Positions 54,810 to 62,572 of a stretch of DNA of 64,000 bases are shown piece by piece. The position numbers were made by a program, and so were the translations under genes. The notes beneath the pieces are model-generated. The model searched no databases. It was not told where the DNA came from and was given only the letters and a program-made list of their open reading frames with translations. This DNA comes from an uncultured bacterium (GTDB taxonomy: Bacteria > Actinomycetota > Coriobacteriia > Coriobacteriales > Coriobacteriaceae): positions 62,001 to 126,000 of the forward strand of contig CAJMRE010000001.1 in assembly GCA_905215755.1 (NCBI GenBank), read 5' to 3'. How positions within the stretch are numbered: the stretch's first letter is position 1; each line of letters opens with the position of its first letter.

Positions 54810-55667
54810 ATGCGCAAACTGTTTTCCCGTCAGCTCATCGAGGCCCGCCACGAGATGCTGAGCATCTACGAGGCCGTCGATCTGGCCCTCCACGATGCCG
54901 TGAGGGCCTATGTTACCGACGACCGCAAGCTCGCCACCAAGACCAAGAAGCGCACGCTTTCGATTGACGCACGCTGCGCCAACCTGGAGGCCGTCTGCTA
55001 CAACCTGATTGCCACGCAGTCACCGGTCGCCTCCGACTTCCGCTTGCTGCAGACGATCATCTACGTCGACTTTAACCTGCAGCGCATGACCGATAAGGTT
55101 CGCCAGATTTGCCGCGCCACGCGTCATATGATCAAGGCCGACATCTCGCTGCCCAAGGAGCTTGTCGGCACGGTCGAGGCCGAGGCTGAGGCCGTCTACC
55201 AGGTGCTGGGCTCTTCGCTTTCCGCGCTCGTCACCAACGACATGTCCATCATCTGCAACTTGGCCGTCGAGGACGAGCCAGTGCACGCCGCCTACGAGAA
55301 GTTCTTCCGCACCTTTAACCGCATGGACACGGGCGATTTTATGGACGACGACAGCAACTATGACGACCTGCGCCGCGCCATCATGGTATCGCGCTATCTC
55401 GATCGCATCGCCTCGATTTCCATCGATGCCGCCTGCCGTCTGACCTTCCTGTTGACCGGACAGCGTATGACTGCCGGTGATATCGCCTGCACTGATGAGG
55501 ATGAGCTCGAGAGCATGCGCGTGCCTTCGGGCGAGGGTGTTATCATGAGGCCCGCCGTCGATGCACGCTACGTTGCCAAGGTGCCCGTTAACGAGGTCAG
55601 CGAGGGTCTTCGCTACCTGCTCGATCATCTTGAGGATGAGGACGATGGCGAGGACGACGAGGAGTAA
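54810..55667 (+). CDS. phoU: Phosphate signalling/uptake regulator PhoU
   Basis: The 285-residue helical protein is a PhoU-type regulator that couples the Pst importer to the phosphate response. It has the two PhoU repeats with the E/DxxxD-type metal-binding pattern (FNRMDTGDFMDD..., SRYLDRIASISIDAA). The C-terminus ends in a strongly acidic run (EDEDDGEDDEE), longer than usual. TTGGAGTGAACC precedes the ATG. It is the last gene of the pst operon. Confidence 0.85.
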   Translation: MRKLFSRQLIEARHEMLSIYEAVDLALHDAVRAYVTDDRKLATKTKKRTLSIDARCANLEAVCYNLIATQSPVASDFRLLQTIIYVDFNLQRMTDKVRQICRATRHMIKADISLPKELVGTVEAEAEAVYQVLGSSLSALVTNDMSIICNLAVEDEPVHAAYEKFFRTFNRMDTGDFMDDDSNYDDLRRAIMVSRYLDRIASISIDAACRLTFLLTGQRMTAGDIACTDEDELESMRVPSGEGVIMRPAVDARYVAKVPVNEVSEGLRYLLDHLEDEDDGEDDEE

Positions 55668-55704
55668 GTAACCCCGTTCGTCGAAAGATTGTAAATACCT
55701 AAGT

Positions 55705-55738
55705 GAGCGCGGCCTTGCACATGCGGGGCCGCGCTCTT
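55705..55738 (+). terminator. Terminator after phoU
   Basis: GAGCGCGGCC and GGCCGCGCTC form a perfect 10-bp stem around a 12-base loop, followed by TTGCG. It separates the pst operon from yggS. Confidence 0.65.
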
Positions 55739-55786
55739 GCGTTAGCATGGGACTACTTGTTTGGCTGTCAGCGGAGGCGATTGGCA

Positions 55787-56524
55787 ATGGATAACTATTT
55801 GGACTTGATGCGCGCTCGCCGCGAGCAGATTCTGGAACGTTTTTATGCGGCGCTCGATCGCGCGGGCCGTCCCCACGACGCCGCGCGCCTCATTGCCGTG
55901 TCCAAGACCGTTGGTGTCGATGAGACCGTTGCCGCCATCCAGGCGGGGTATCGCCATTTTGCCGAGAATCGCCCGCAGGAGCTGGTTCGCAAGCTCACAG
56001 GTTTGGCGGAGCATCCGGAGCTGCCCGAGGTGCGCTTCGATATGATCGGCAACCTGCAGACCAATAAGATCAATGCGGTGCTGGGCTCAGCCGAGCTGAT
56101 TCACTCGGTGGGTTCGCTGCATCTGGCGCAGGCGATCTCGAGCCGTGCTGCCCGCAAGATTGAGGCAGGCGAACTCGCCGGCCCCCAGCGTGTGCTCATT
56201 GAGGTCAATGTGAGTGGTGAGGAGTCGAAGGGAGGCTTTTCGCCCGATGAGATTCGCGCCGCCGCGGGTGAGCTTGCGGAACTTGAGGGAATTTGCGTAC
56301 AGGGGCTTATGACTATGGCGCCCCGGGGGAATAAGGATGTGGCACGCCGCACCTTTGCGGGGCTTCGTGAGCTGAGGGATGAGCTGGAGGCGGCGCATCC
56401 CGATTTGAACCTGCCTGAGCTTTCCTGCGGCATGAGCGAGGACTTTGAGCCTGCCCTTGAGGAGGGCTCTACGCTCGTTCGCCTGGGCAGGGTAGTATTT
56501 AGCCCGGAGTTTGCAGTAAAATAA
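55787..56524 (+). CDS. YggS-family PLP homeostasis protein
   Basis: The 245-residue protein is a single-domain PLP carrier of the YggS/PROSC family, with the PLP lysine Lys40 in LIAVSKTVG, HFAENRPQELVRK, FDMIGNLQTNKI and CGMSEDFEPAL near the C-terminus. It is thought to balance PLP in the cell. GCGGAGGCGATTGGCA precedes the ATG. The order yggS-sepF-yggT-divIVA is the classical Gram-positive division appendix. Confidence 0.93.
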   Translation: MDNYLDLMRARREQILERFYAALDRAGRPHDAARLIAVSKTVGVDETVAAIQAGYRHFAENRPQELVRKLTGLAEHPELPEVRFDMIGNLQTNKINAVLGSAELIHSVGSLHLAQAISSRAARKIEAGELAGPQRVLIEVNVSGEESKGGFSPDEIRAAAGELAELEGICVQGLMTMAPRGNKDVARRTFAGLRELRDELEAAHPDLNLPELSCGMSEDFEPALEEGSTLVRLGRVVFSPEFAVK

Positions 56525-56584
56525 GGCTCTGAAGTGCGCACTGATTATCGGGGCGCCTGCACTAAACCGCGAGAGGACACAACC

Positions 56585-57307
56585 ATGGGCTTCCTTGACG
56601 AGATTAAAAATAAGATGCACCTGGGCGGCCAGCAGGGTTACGACCAGGGTTATGGCCAGGACGACGACTACGGCTACGATGATGGCTATGACGATGGCTA
56701 TCAGGGCAACGGCTACAGCGGTGCTTCGGGCGAGGGCTTCTACACCCAAGACGAGCCGAGCAACGGCCTGCTTGGTCAGACGCGCCGTGGTGAAGCTGAG
56801 TCGGTTGCCGTGTATACACGCTCCGGGCAGCTGGTCGGCGATGACTCCCGCCATGCCACGACGTATAACCCGCCTTCGCGCTCGCAGGACAGTGTTGCGA
56901 GCGGTTATCGTCCTGGTGCCTATGACACGCCGTCGAGCTACGCCGAGAACACCCGCGCCCGTGCCGCCGCTGCGCCTGCGCCTGCACCGAGCGATGCCTC
57001 GGCCTATGCGAGCAATATCATCAACGCCACACCGCAGCTGCCGGCCTATGTCCTGCGCCCCGAGAGCTATGACGACGTGGAGACCGTGGTGCGCCGCGTT
57101 CGCACCAAGCAGCCTGTCGCACTGATTTTTGTGGGCGTACGCACCGAAGTTGCCAAGCGCGTCTTGGACTTCTCTTACGGCTTTGCCTGCGGTCTGGGTG
57201 CCACGGTCAAGGAGGTGGGCGACCGCGTGTTCATGGTGCTGCCCGCCGGTTGCGAGGTCAAAGATTCCGATCTCAAGAAGCTTCGTGCCGACGGCTACCT
57301 TAAGTAA
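56585..57307 (+). CDS. sepF: Cell division protein SepF
   Basis: SepF tethers FtsZ to the membrane. The 240-residue protein starts with an amphipathic membrane-binding helix (MGFLDEIKNKM), then a Gly/Tyr/Asp-rich segment of repeated DDGY words (about residues 15-50), a disordered linker, and the SepF fold at about residues 155-235 (YDDVETVVRRVRTKQPVALIF...). Low-complexity linkers are known in actinobacterial SepF. The ATG at 56585 is chosen because the helix starts there. yggT lies in the same reading frame directly behind its TAA. Confidence 0.93.
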   Translation: MGFLDEIKNKMHLGGQQGYDQGYGQDDDYGYDDGYDDGYQGNGYSGASGEGFYTQDEPSNGLLGQTRRGEAESVAVYTRSGQLVGDDSRHATTYNPPSRSQDSVASGYRPGAYDTPSSYAENTRARAAAAPAPAPSDASAYASNIINATPQLPAYVLRPESYDDVETVVRRVRTKQPVALIFVGVRTEVAKRVLDFSYGFACGLGATVKEVGDRVFMVLPAGCEVKDSDLKKLRADGYLK

Positions 57308-57328
57308 AGACAAGACGAGGAGATTCCC

Positions 57329-57610
57329 ATCAACATCTACACTATCGTCCAGCTGGTCAATACGCTGTTCAACTTCTATTCCACGCTCATTGTCGTCTAC
57401 TGCTTTATGACGTGGATTCCCATGAAGCAGGGTGGTTTGCTTCAGGATATTGCCGCGGTGCTTGATAGCGTGTGCGGTCCGTGGCTCAACCTGTTCCGTC
57501 GTTTCATCCCGCCGATGGGCGGTATCGATTTTTCGCCGGTCGTTGCGATTATTGCGTTGCAGTTGGTGCAGAGGCTGGTTCTGCAGCTTCTTATAGGTAT
57601 ACTCGTGTAG
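57329..57610 (+). CDS. yggT: YggT family membrane protein with a probable ATC start
   Basis: The 93-codon product has two YggT helices (about residues 4-30 and 68-90) with FMTWIPMKQGG and the conserved PWLNLFRRFIPPMGGIDFSPVV block between them. The frame is open from the sepF stop at 57305-57307, but contains no ATG, GTG or TTG before the first helix; the first ATG, at 57407, would delete that helix. A perfect GAGGAG site (57317-57322) lies six bases before ATC at 57329, so initiation at ATC is proposed. Either the start is noncanonical or a base is miscalled. The gene lies between sepF and divIVA, its usual place. Confidence 0.8.
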   Translation: MNIYTIVQLVNTLFNFYSTLIVVYCFMTWIPMKQGGLLQDIAAVLDSVCGPWLNLFRRFIPPMGGIDFSPVVAIIALQLVQRLVLQLLIGILV

Positions 57611-57671
57611 AACTGTCTTAGTAACTTACGTCGGGCGTGTAGCGCCGAGGCGATGAAAAAGGAGACTTGTT

Positions 57672-58346
57672 ATGGCTATTACCCCTGCAGACATCCAGGC
57701 TCAGACTTTCTCTGAGGCCAAGCGTGGCTACGATCCTGCTGAGGTCGACGTCTTCTTGGAGACGCTGTCCTCTGAGGTTGACGCTATGCTCGCTAAGATC
57801 GTCGACCTTAAGGGTCGTCTGACTGCTACCGAGCAGCAGCTTGCCGATGCGCAGGCTCAGCTTGCCCAGGCTCAGGATGCCCCCGCCCAGGCCGTTCCTG
57901 CCGCCCCCGTGGCTGCTCCCGCCCCTGACTTCTCCGCTCAGGAGCGCCAGATTTCCGCTGCCCTGATCGCTGCCCAGCAGACCGCTGAGACCATCGTCAA
58001 CGATGCCAATGAGAACGCTGAGCGTATTCGCAACGAGGCTGACGCCAAGGCCCGCGAGGTTATCCGCCAGGCTCTGACCGAAAAGCAGGCTGAGCTCGAG
58101 GAGATCGATCGTCTCAAGGCTTCTCGTGAGGAGTTCAAGGCCGAGTATCTCAAGCTCATCCAGCACTTCATGGACGATGCCCAGAACTCCTTCCCGGCCG
58201 ACCTCATGGCCTCCACGCCGGTCGGTTCTGCCGCTTCTCCTGCGGTGACTGTTCCCGCCGAGCCGCTGCCCGTCGCTGACCCGGTTGTCCCCGTGGCCGA
58301 TCCCTTCGCCCCGATCGACAACTTCGCTGCCGACGACCTGGACTAA
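57672..58346 (+). CDS. divIVA: DivIVA domain protein
   Basis: DivIVA marks curved membranes and recruits division and polar factors. The 224-residue protein starts with ITPADIQAQTFSEAKRGYDPAEVDVFLETL, the conserved domain, given in landmark form as the RGYDPAEVD block. A coiled coil follows (about residues 30-65 and 85-165), then a Pro/Val/Asp-rich C-terminus. AAAAAGGAGACTTGTT precedes the ATG. It ends with a strong terminator 26 bases past the stop. Confidence 0.92.
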   Translation: MAITPADIQAQTFSEAKRGYDPAEVDVFLETLSSEVDAMLAKIVDLKGRLTATEQQLADAQAQLAQAQDAPAQAVPAAPVAAPAPDFSAQERQISAALIAAQQTAETIVNDANENAERIRNEADAKAREVIRQALTEKQAELEEIDRLKASREEFKAEYLKLIQHFMDDAQNSFPADLMASTPVGSAASPAVTVPAEPLPVADPVVPVADPFAPIDNFAADDLD

Positions 58347-58372
58347 CATTCGGCCTACAATTTAGTGCCTAG

Positions 58373-58403
58373 AAAGGACCCGCAGCTTGCGGGTCCTTTT
58401 TTA
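58373..58403 (+). terminator. Rho-independent terminator after divIVA
   Basis: AAAGGACCCGC and GCGGGTCCTTT pair around AGCTT and run into TTTTTTA. Confidence 0.9.
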
Positions 58404-58427
58404 TGACTGTACCGGGGCGCGCAACAT

Positions 58428-58465
58428 AAAAAACCGAGCCCTGCACATGGTGGCGCAGAACTCGG
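58428..58465 (-). terminator. Terminator after the nitroreductase gene
   Basis: Read leftward, CCGAG/CTCGG with an inner CTGC/GCAG stem is followed by TTTTTTA. It faces the divIVA terminator. Confidence 0.75.
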
Positions 58466-58512
58466 CGAACCGGTGAGCGGTCAAGGATAGGTTTTAGGGC
58501 ATGTCCCAAAAT

Positions 58513-59043
58513 CTACTTGAGGAGGAAGTCGGAGAGGGGAATGGTACGGGCCTCGCGATGCTCGGGATCGGCGATGTGGTCGGCAGGATATCCACAGACG
58601 AGCATGTGATAGGGATAGACGCCCTTGGGCAGATTGAACTGCTCCTGTGCCACCCCAGGCTTAAAATGGCATACCCAGCACGTTCCCAGGCCCTGCTCGG
58701 TGGCCTCCATCATCATCTGATCGCAGACGATCGAAGTATCGATGGCACTCGAGTTCATCTGATCATACGGGCGCACCCAGGCATCATCGGTAACGCTGCA
58801 AATAAGGAAGATAAGCGGAGCGCCAAAGATAGACCCATCACGAGCAAACCGAGGCTGACAAGCAGCAGCCTTCTCCAGAAGCTCAGGCGTATCCAACACC
58901 ATCACACGGGTTGGATGGTTATTACAAGCAGAAGGAGCAATACGCCCAGCCTCAACAATGGCATCCACAACAGCTTGCTCAACAGAACGATCCTGAAATT
59001 CACGACAAGAATACCGACCCCGAGCCAGATCCAAATAAGACAT
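58513..59043 (-). CDS. Nitroreductase family protein
   Basis: The 176-residue FMN-dependent family member opens YLDLARGRYSCREFQDRSV, the FMN-phosphate RxSxRxF pattern, with IAPSACNNHPTRV and a C-terminal block (TCWVCHFKPGVAQEQF...). It reduces small substrates using NAD(P)H; the substrate is unknown. The ATG at 59041-59043 behind GGAGGGCTTGT is chosen, because the 22-codon upstream extension looks like intergenic sequence. The 3'-upstream region has three TCAGCCAAA repeats. Confidence 0.88.
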   Translation of the reverse strand: MSYLDLARGRYSCREFQDRSVEQAVVDAIVEAGRIAPSACNNHPTRVMVLDTPELLEKAAACQPRFARDGSIFGAPLIFLICSVTDDAWVRPYDQMNSSAIDTSIVCDQMMMEATEQGLGTCWVCHFKPGVAQEQFNLPKGVYPYHMLVCGYPADHIADPEHREARTIPLSDFLLK

Positions 59044-59213
59044 ACAAGCCCTCCAACAATTAAAAATCAAACAAACCCAAAGTAACCCAAACAGTACCCA
59101 AAGCAGCAATCAGCCAAACGCTCATCGAGGGCCAAAGTGTCCGAACGGATACCAAAGGTCCCTTCAGCCAAACCCCCATTGCGCTATAACTATCAGCCAA
59201 AGTTCCCAATGGT

Positions 59214-59324
59214 GGTACGTAAGGGAGCGGGCCCGGCCACTAATAACCTTTTGAACGACTCTGCTTGCAGCCGGAGTGAAAAAGGTTATTAGTGGCCGGG
59301 CCCGCGACCGCCGGGACACGTACC
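59214..59324. repeat. Inverted-repeat element F (26-bp perfect arms)
   Basis: Arms 59227-59252 and 59280-59305 are exact reverse complements around a 27-base loop holding ACTC-TGC-TT-GCA-GCCG-GAGT. Outside them, GGTACGT (59214-59220) pairs with ACGTACC (59318-59324). It sits 5 bases past the stop of the DUF47 gene and upstream of the nitroreductase gene. The block between 59044 and 59213 is A-rich and holds no gene. Confidence 0.8.
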
Positions 59325-59329
59325 CCCAA

Positions 59330-59953
59330 TTAACTGTTCTTCATGACAATCGAATCCACAACATCGGCCACATTCTCGCAGCAGTCGGCGCAGTACTCCA
59401 GGAAGGCGTAGACGTCACGCCAAGCGATGACCTCGAGCGGATCCTTGCCGTTAACGTGCAGGTTGCGCATGGCGTTGATGTAGAGCTCGTCGGCCTCGGA
59501 CTCGATGGTGTTGATCTGGATGACCAGCTCGCGCAGCGTTTTGGACTTGCGGTAGTTGGGAAGCTCGACCATCAGGTCTTTCATGGCGCGGCAGGCGTCA
59601 GTCACCTTGTGGGCGATGACGATGGCGTCGGGATGGATGCTCTGAATGTTGGTGAAGTAGACGCGCTGCACGACGCCCTCAATACGGTCGAGCACGGTGT
59701 CGAGCGCGCAGCTCATCAGATCCAGATCCTCGCGCTCGAGCGGGGTGATAAAGGCGGTGAGCAGGGCGTCTTCGAGCTCGTGGTGCTTCTTGTCTGCCGC
59801 ATGCTCAATCGCATGCATCTTATTGAGCATGTCGTGAATCTGCGCGGGATCGAAGTTCTCAAAAATCTTGGTGAGCAGCTCTGCGGCCTGGACGGCGAGG
59901 TCGGCGCAAGCGACGTAGTTGTCAAAGTAGAACGAATCGGGTTTCTTTGCCAT
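59330..59953 (-). CDS. DUF47 (PhoU-like) accessory protein of the Pit transporter
   Basis: The 207-residue helical protein resembles PhoU in pattern (LTKIFENFDPAQIHDMLNKMHAIEHAADKKHHELEDAL) with the E/DxxxD-like metal-binding residues of DUF47. These proteins pair with Pit-type phosphate transporters, probably as regulators. AAAGGACC precedes the ATG. It lies 67 bases downstream of the Pit gene on the same strand. Confidence 0.88.
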   Translation of the reverse strand: MAKKPDSFYFDNYVACADLAVQAAELLTKIFENFDPAQIHDMLNKMHAIEHAADKKHHELEDALLTAFITPLEREDLDLMSCALDTVLDRIEGVVQRVYFTNIQSIHPDAIVIAHKVTDACRAMKDLMVELPNYRKSKTLRELVIQINTIESEADELYINAMRNLHVNGKDPLEVIAWRDVYAFLEYCADCCENVADVVDSIVMKNS

Positions 59954-60020
59954 GGGTGGGTCCTTTCGAGGCGAAGACGGGTGGGCGAAGTGTTGCGGTC
60001 CGGATGGACGTTCGGTTTGA

Positions 60021-61070
60021 TTAGAGGAACATCATGAACAGCTTGGCCATGACAAAGCTGATGAGTCCGCAGGCGGGGAAGGTGAAGAACCAGGTGAACA
60101 TCATGTCCTTGACGACTCCGAAGTTGATGGCCGAGAGGCGCTTGACGGCACCGACGCCCATGATGGCGCAGGTCTTGATGTGTGTGGAGGACACGGGGAT
60201 GCCGGTAAGGGTGGCAAGCAGCAGGTTCGCGGCGCCCGCGAGGTCGGCGGAGAAGCCCTGATACTTCTCGAGCTTAACCATGCTCTGGCCGACGGACTTG
60301 ATGATGCGCTCACCGCCCACGCTGGTACCGATACCCATAGTGGCCGAGCACAGCAGCATAATCCAGATGGGGATGCCGGCATCGCCGACGCTGGTCTGGC
60401 CGTTTGCGAAGGCCACGCCTAAAAAGAGCACGCCGATGAACTTCTGTCCATCCTGCGCGCCGTGCATAAAGCTCATGGCCGCAGCGCTCGCGATCTGAGC
60501 GTATTTAAAGAAGACATTGGCACGTCGCCTGTTGGCGGCGGCGAAAAGAATCGAGACGAGTTTGCACAGGACCCAGCCCATGACAAAGCCCAGGCCGATG
60601 GAGAGCGCCAGGCCGTAGATGACCTTCATCCACTCGTGGACGTTGACGCTGCTCGCGCCGCCGAGGGCGATAGCGGCACCGGTCAGGCCGGCGATAAGGC
60701 TGTGGCTTTGCGAGGTGGGGATGCCAAAACGCGACGCTGTGGCGCCGTAGACGACGATGGAGAACAGGGCCGCGCACAGGCAGGCGAGCGCCATGGTGCT
60801 GTTTCCGCCAAAGTCGACGATATGCGAGATGGTATTGGCGACGCTCGCATTAAAGTGCGTCATGATGAGCACACCGAGGAAGTTGAATGCGGCGCTCATG
60901 AGAATGGCGGCGCGGGCGGGCATGCAACGCGTAGTGACGCAGGTCGCGATGGCGTTGGGCGCGTCGGTCCATCCATTGACGAAGATGGCGCCGAGCGCGA
61001 GGATCACGGTGACGGCAAGGACTGGGTTCGACACAATTTGGCCGAGGAAGGTTGAGAACGTTACGTCCAT
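60021..61070 (-). CDS. pit: Inorganic phosphate transporter, Pit family
   Basis: The 349-residue membrane protein has about ten helices and the repeated signature of Pit/PiT transporters: VNGWTDAPNAIATCV near residue 32 (close to the GxxDxxNxxGT pattern) and SFMHGAQDGQKFIGVLF in the middle. SQSHSLIAGLTGA and SSTHIKTCAIMGVG complete the two halves. It moves phosphate with metal or protons. Partner DUF47 follows. Together with pstSCAB this gives the cell low- and high-affinity uptake. Confidence 0.93.
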   Translation of the reverse strand: MDVTFSTFLGQIVSNPVLAVTVILALGAIFVNGWTDAPNAIATCVTTRCMPARAAILMSAAFNFLGVLIMTHFNASVANTISHIVDFGGNSTMALACLCAALFSIVVYGATASRFGIPTSQSHSLIAGLTGAAIALGGASSVNVHEWMKVIYGLALSIGLGFVMGWVLCKLVSILFAAANRRRANVFFKYAQIASAAAMSFMHGAQDGQKFIGVLFLGVAFANGQTSVGDAGIPIWIMLLCSATMGIGTSVGGERIIKSVGQSMVKLEKYQGFSADLAGAANLLLATLTGIPVSSTHIKTCAIMGVGAVKRLSAINFGVVKDMMFTWFFTFPACGLISFVMAKLFMMFL

Positions 61071-61320
61071 ATATGGGCTTTCTCGAAGTTTGCAGGCACG
61101 TTACAAAAACATGATAAATCGTATCACCTCCTGCGGGTTTCTTTACCGAGTTCTGATGGGAGAAGTGAATTTTTTGGCACTAATATTGAATATTAGCCCT
61201 GTTGACCGCGGGTGTTCTTTTTGCTAACACACCATGAGGACACGTGTGCGTGCCCCAACATCCCAAAACCACAGTCTGTTCGCTTTACAATATGCAAACA
61301 TGCGTTCGATAATAGGAGGC

Positions 61321-61659
61321 ATGGAATATCGACAGACAGATGGCAAAACTCGGCGCGTGCACAAGCAGTATGTGGACGTCGTGGCTCGCATCCTCGCGGG
61401 CGGACAGGTCGTGCCGGTCACCGTCTGCTGGGTCGACGGTCGTTGCTTTACGATTGACGAAATTATCTCGACCACCGGGTTTGGCCTGATGGTCCACGGC
61501 ATCCGTACGGCAACCTATAAGGTGCGTTTTGGCGGGCACGCGACCGAGTTGTATCTGGAGGACCAGACGCGCGAGCGGGCGGACGGCTCGCAGGCACACG
61601 TGATGCGTTGGTGGGTCTGGGCCTTTGATCGCACGCTCGAGGGCGAGCGCCGTAGGTAA
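61321..61659 (+). CDS. Hypothetical 112-residue protein
   Basis: The protein starts MEYRQTDGKTRRVHKQYVDVVARILAGG and is mostly predicted beta strand, with WVDGRCFTIDEI and RWWVWAFDRT late in the sequence. AGGAGGC lies directly in front of the ATG, and the C-terminus is basic (EGERRR). No family is recognised. It lies between the divergent Pit gene and the BAX-inhibitor-like gene, so it stands alone or heads that transcript. Confidence 0.65.
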   Translation: MEYRQTDGKTRRVHKQYVDVVARILAGGQVVPVTVCWVDGRCFTIDEIISTTGFGLMVHGIRTATYKVRFGGHATELYLEDQTRERADGSQAHVMRWWVWAFDRTLEGERRR

Positions 61660-61738
61660 GGACGTACGGCATTCGGGTACAATGACAGGAATCTTGTCAG
61701 CTACTGCGCTGTCGCGGCGCTTTTGAAAGGACGAAATT

Positions 61739-62434
61739 ATGAACGATATTCAGGGCTATCAGAACGGCCCCATCGAAACCGGCGCAAGCCGTGCCAAGGA
61801 GATGTCGCCGCGTGCGTATAATCTTGCCATGTCTGCCCTCATCTTCTTGGGCTTTTGTGCCATGGGCGTCGGTGCTTACTTTACGAGCACCATGTCGTTT
61901 GCGCGCATGATGATGAGCGGGGCTGCCCTACCGCTGGTTTTTGGCTCGTTTATTTTGACCATCGTCGGCATGGTCATGATGTCGGCCGCCGCCAGCAAGC
62001 AGTCCGTGGGCCTGTCCCTTGTGGGCTACGTAATCTTTGCGAGCACCTTTGGCCTGACCGCGTCGTTTGGCCTTGCCAACTACGACCTGCCCACCATCAA
62101 CACTGCCTTTATCGCCACGGCCGCCATCACCTTTGTCTTTGGCGCCTTGGGCGTGACGTTCCCCAAGTTTTTCCAGCGCGTATATGGCATCGGTTTTGGC
62201 ATTCTGCTCGCTACTATTCTGGTTGAGATCGTGCTGATGTTCATGGGCGTCTCACAGACCATCACCGATCTGATCGTGATCGTGGTGTTCGCCGGCTTTA
62301 TTGGCTACGACACCTATGTTGCCACGACGGTGCCGCCTACGCTGCCCAACGCCGTGCTCATGGCGTCCAATCTGTTCGTGGATATTATCAACGTGTTCCT
62401 GCGCATTCTGAACATCCTCGGCCGTCGCGACTAG
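61739..62434 (+). CDS. BAX inhibitor-1/YccA-like membrane protein
   Basis: The 231-residue protein has seven hydrophobic helices after a polar N-terminus of about 30 residues. It ends with the BI-1-type block NLFVDIINVFLRILNILGRRD, typical of the family, whose bacterial members include YccA (an FtsH modulator) and calcium-leak channels. AAAGGACGAAATT precedes the ATG. Function beyond family membership is unknown. Confidence 0.85.
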   Translation: MNDIQGYQNGPIETGASRAKEMSPRAYNLAMSALIFLGFCAMGVGAYFTSTMSFARMMMSGAALPLVFGSFILTIVGMVMMSAAASKQSVGLSLVGYVIFASTFGLTASFGLANYDLPTINTAFIATAAITFVFGALGVTFPKFFQRVYGIGFGILLATILVEIVLMFMGVSQTITDLIVIVVFAGFIGYDTYVATTVPPTLPNAVLMASNLFVDIINVFLRILNILGRRD

Positions 62435-62480
62435 TGGCGAATTGCGGCGGTGCTTGCCGTACGTGCAAATCGATGCGAAA

Positions 62481-62506
62481 GGCGGTCCTTCGGGGCCGTC
62501 TTTTTT
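62481..62506 (+). terminator. Terminator after the BI-1-like gene
   Basis: GGCGGTCC and GGGCCGTC pair (two G-T pairs) around TTCG and run into TTTTTT. Confidence 0.8.
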
Positions 62507-62572
62507 GTACGCGGCGGGGTATCATGGATGGGAAAAGCCGATAGCGGCAGAGACCGAGAAAGGTGACCACTT

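Noticed and set aside
57129..57410. An alternative frame across sepF and the start of yggT as a separate gene
   Set aside because: It overlaps the conserved SepF domain in a different frame and lacks any known pattern. The YggT motifs are in the other frame.
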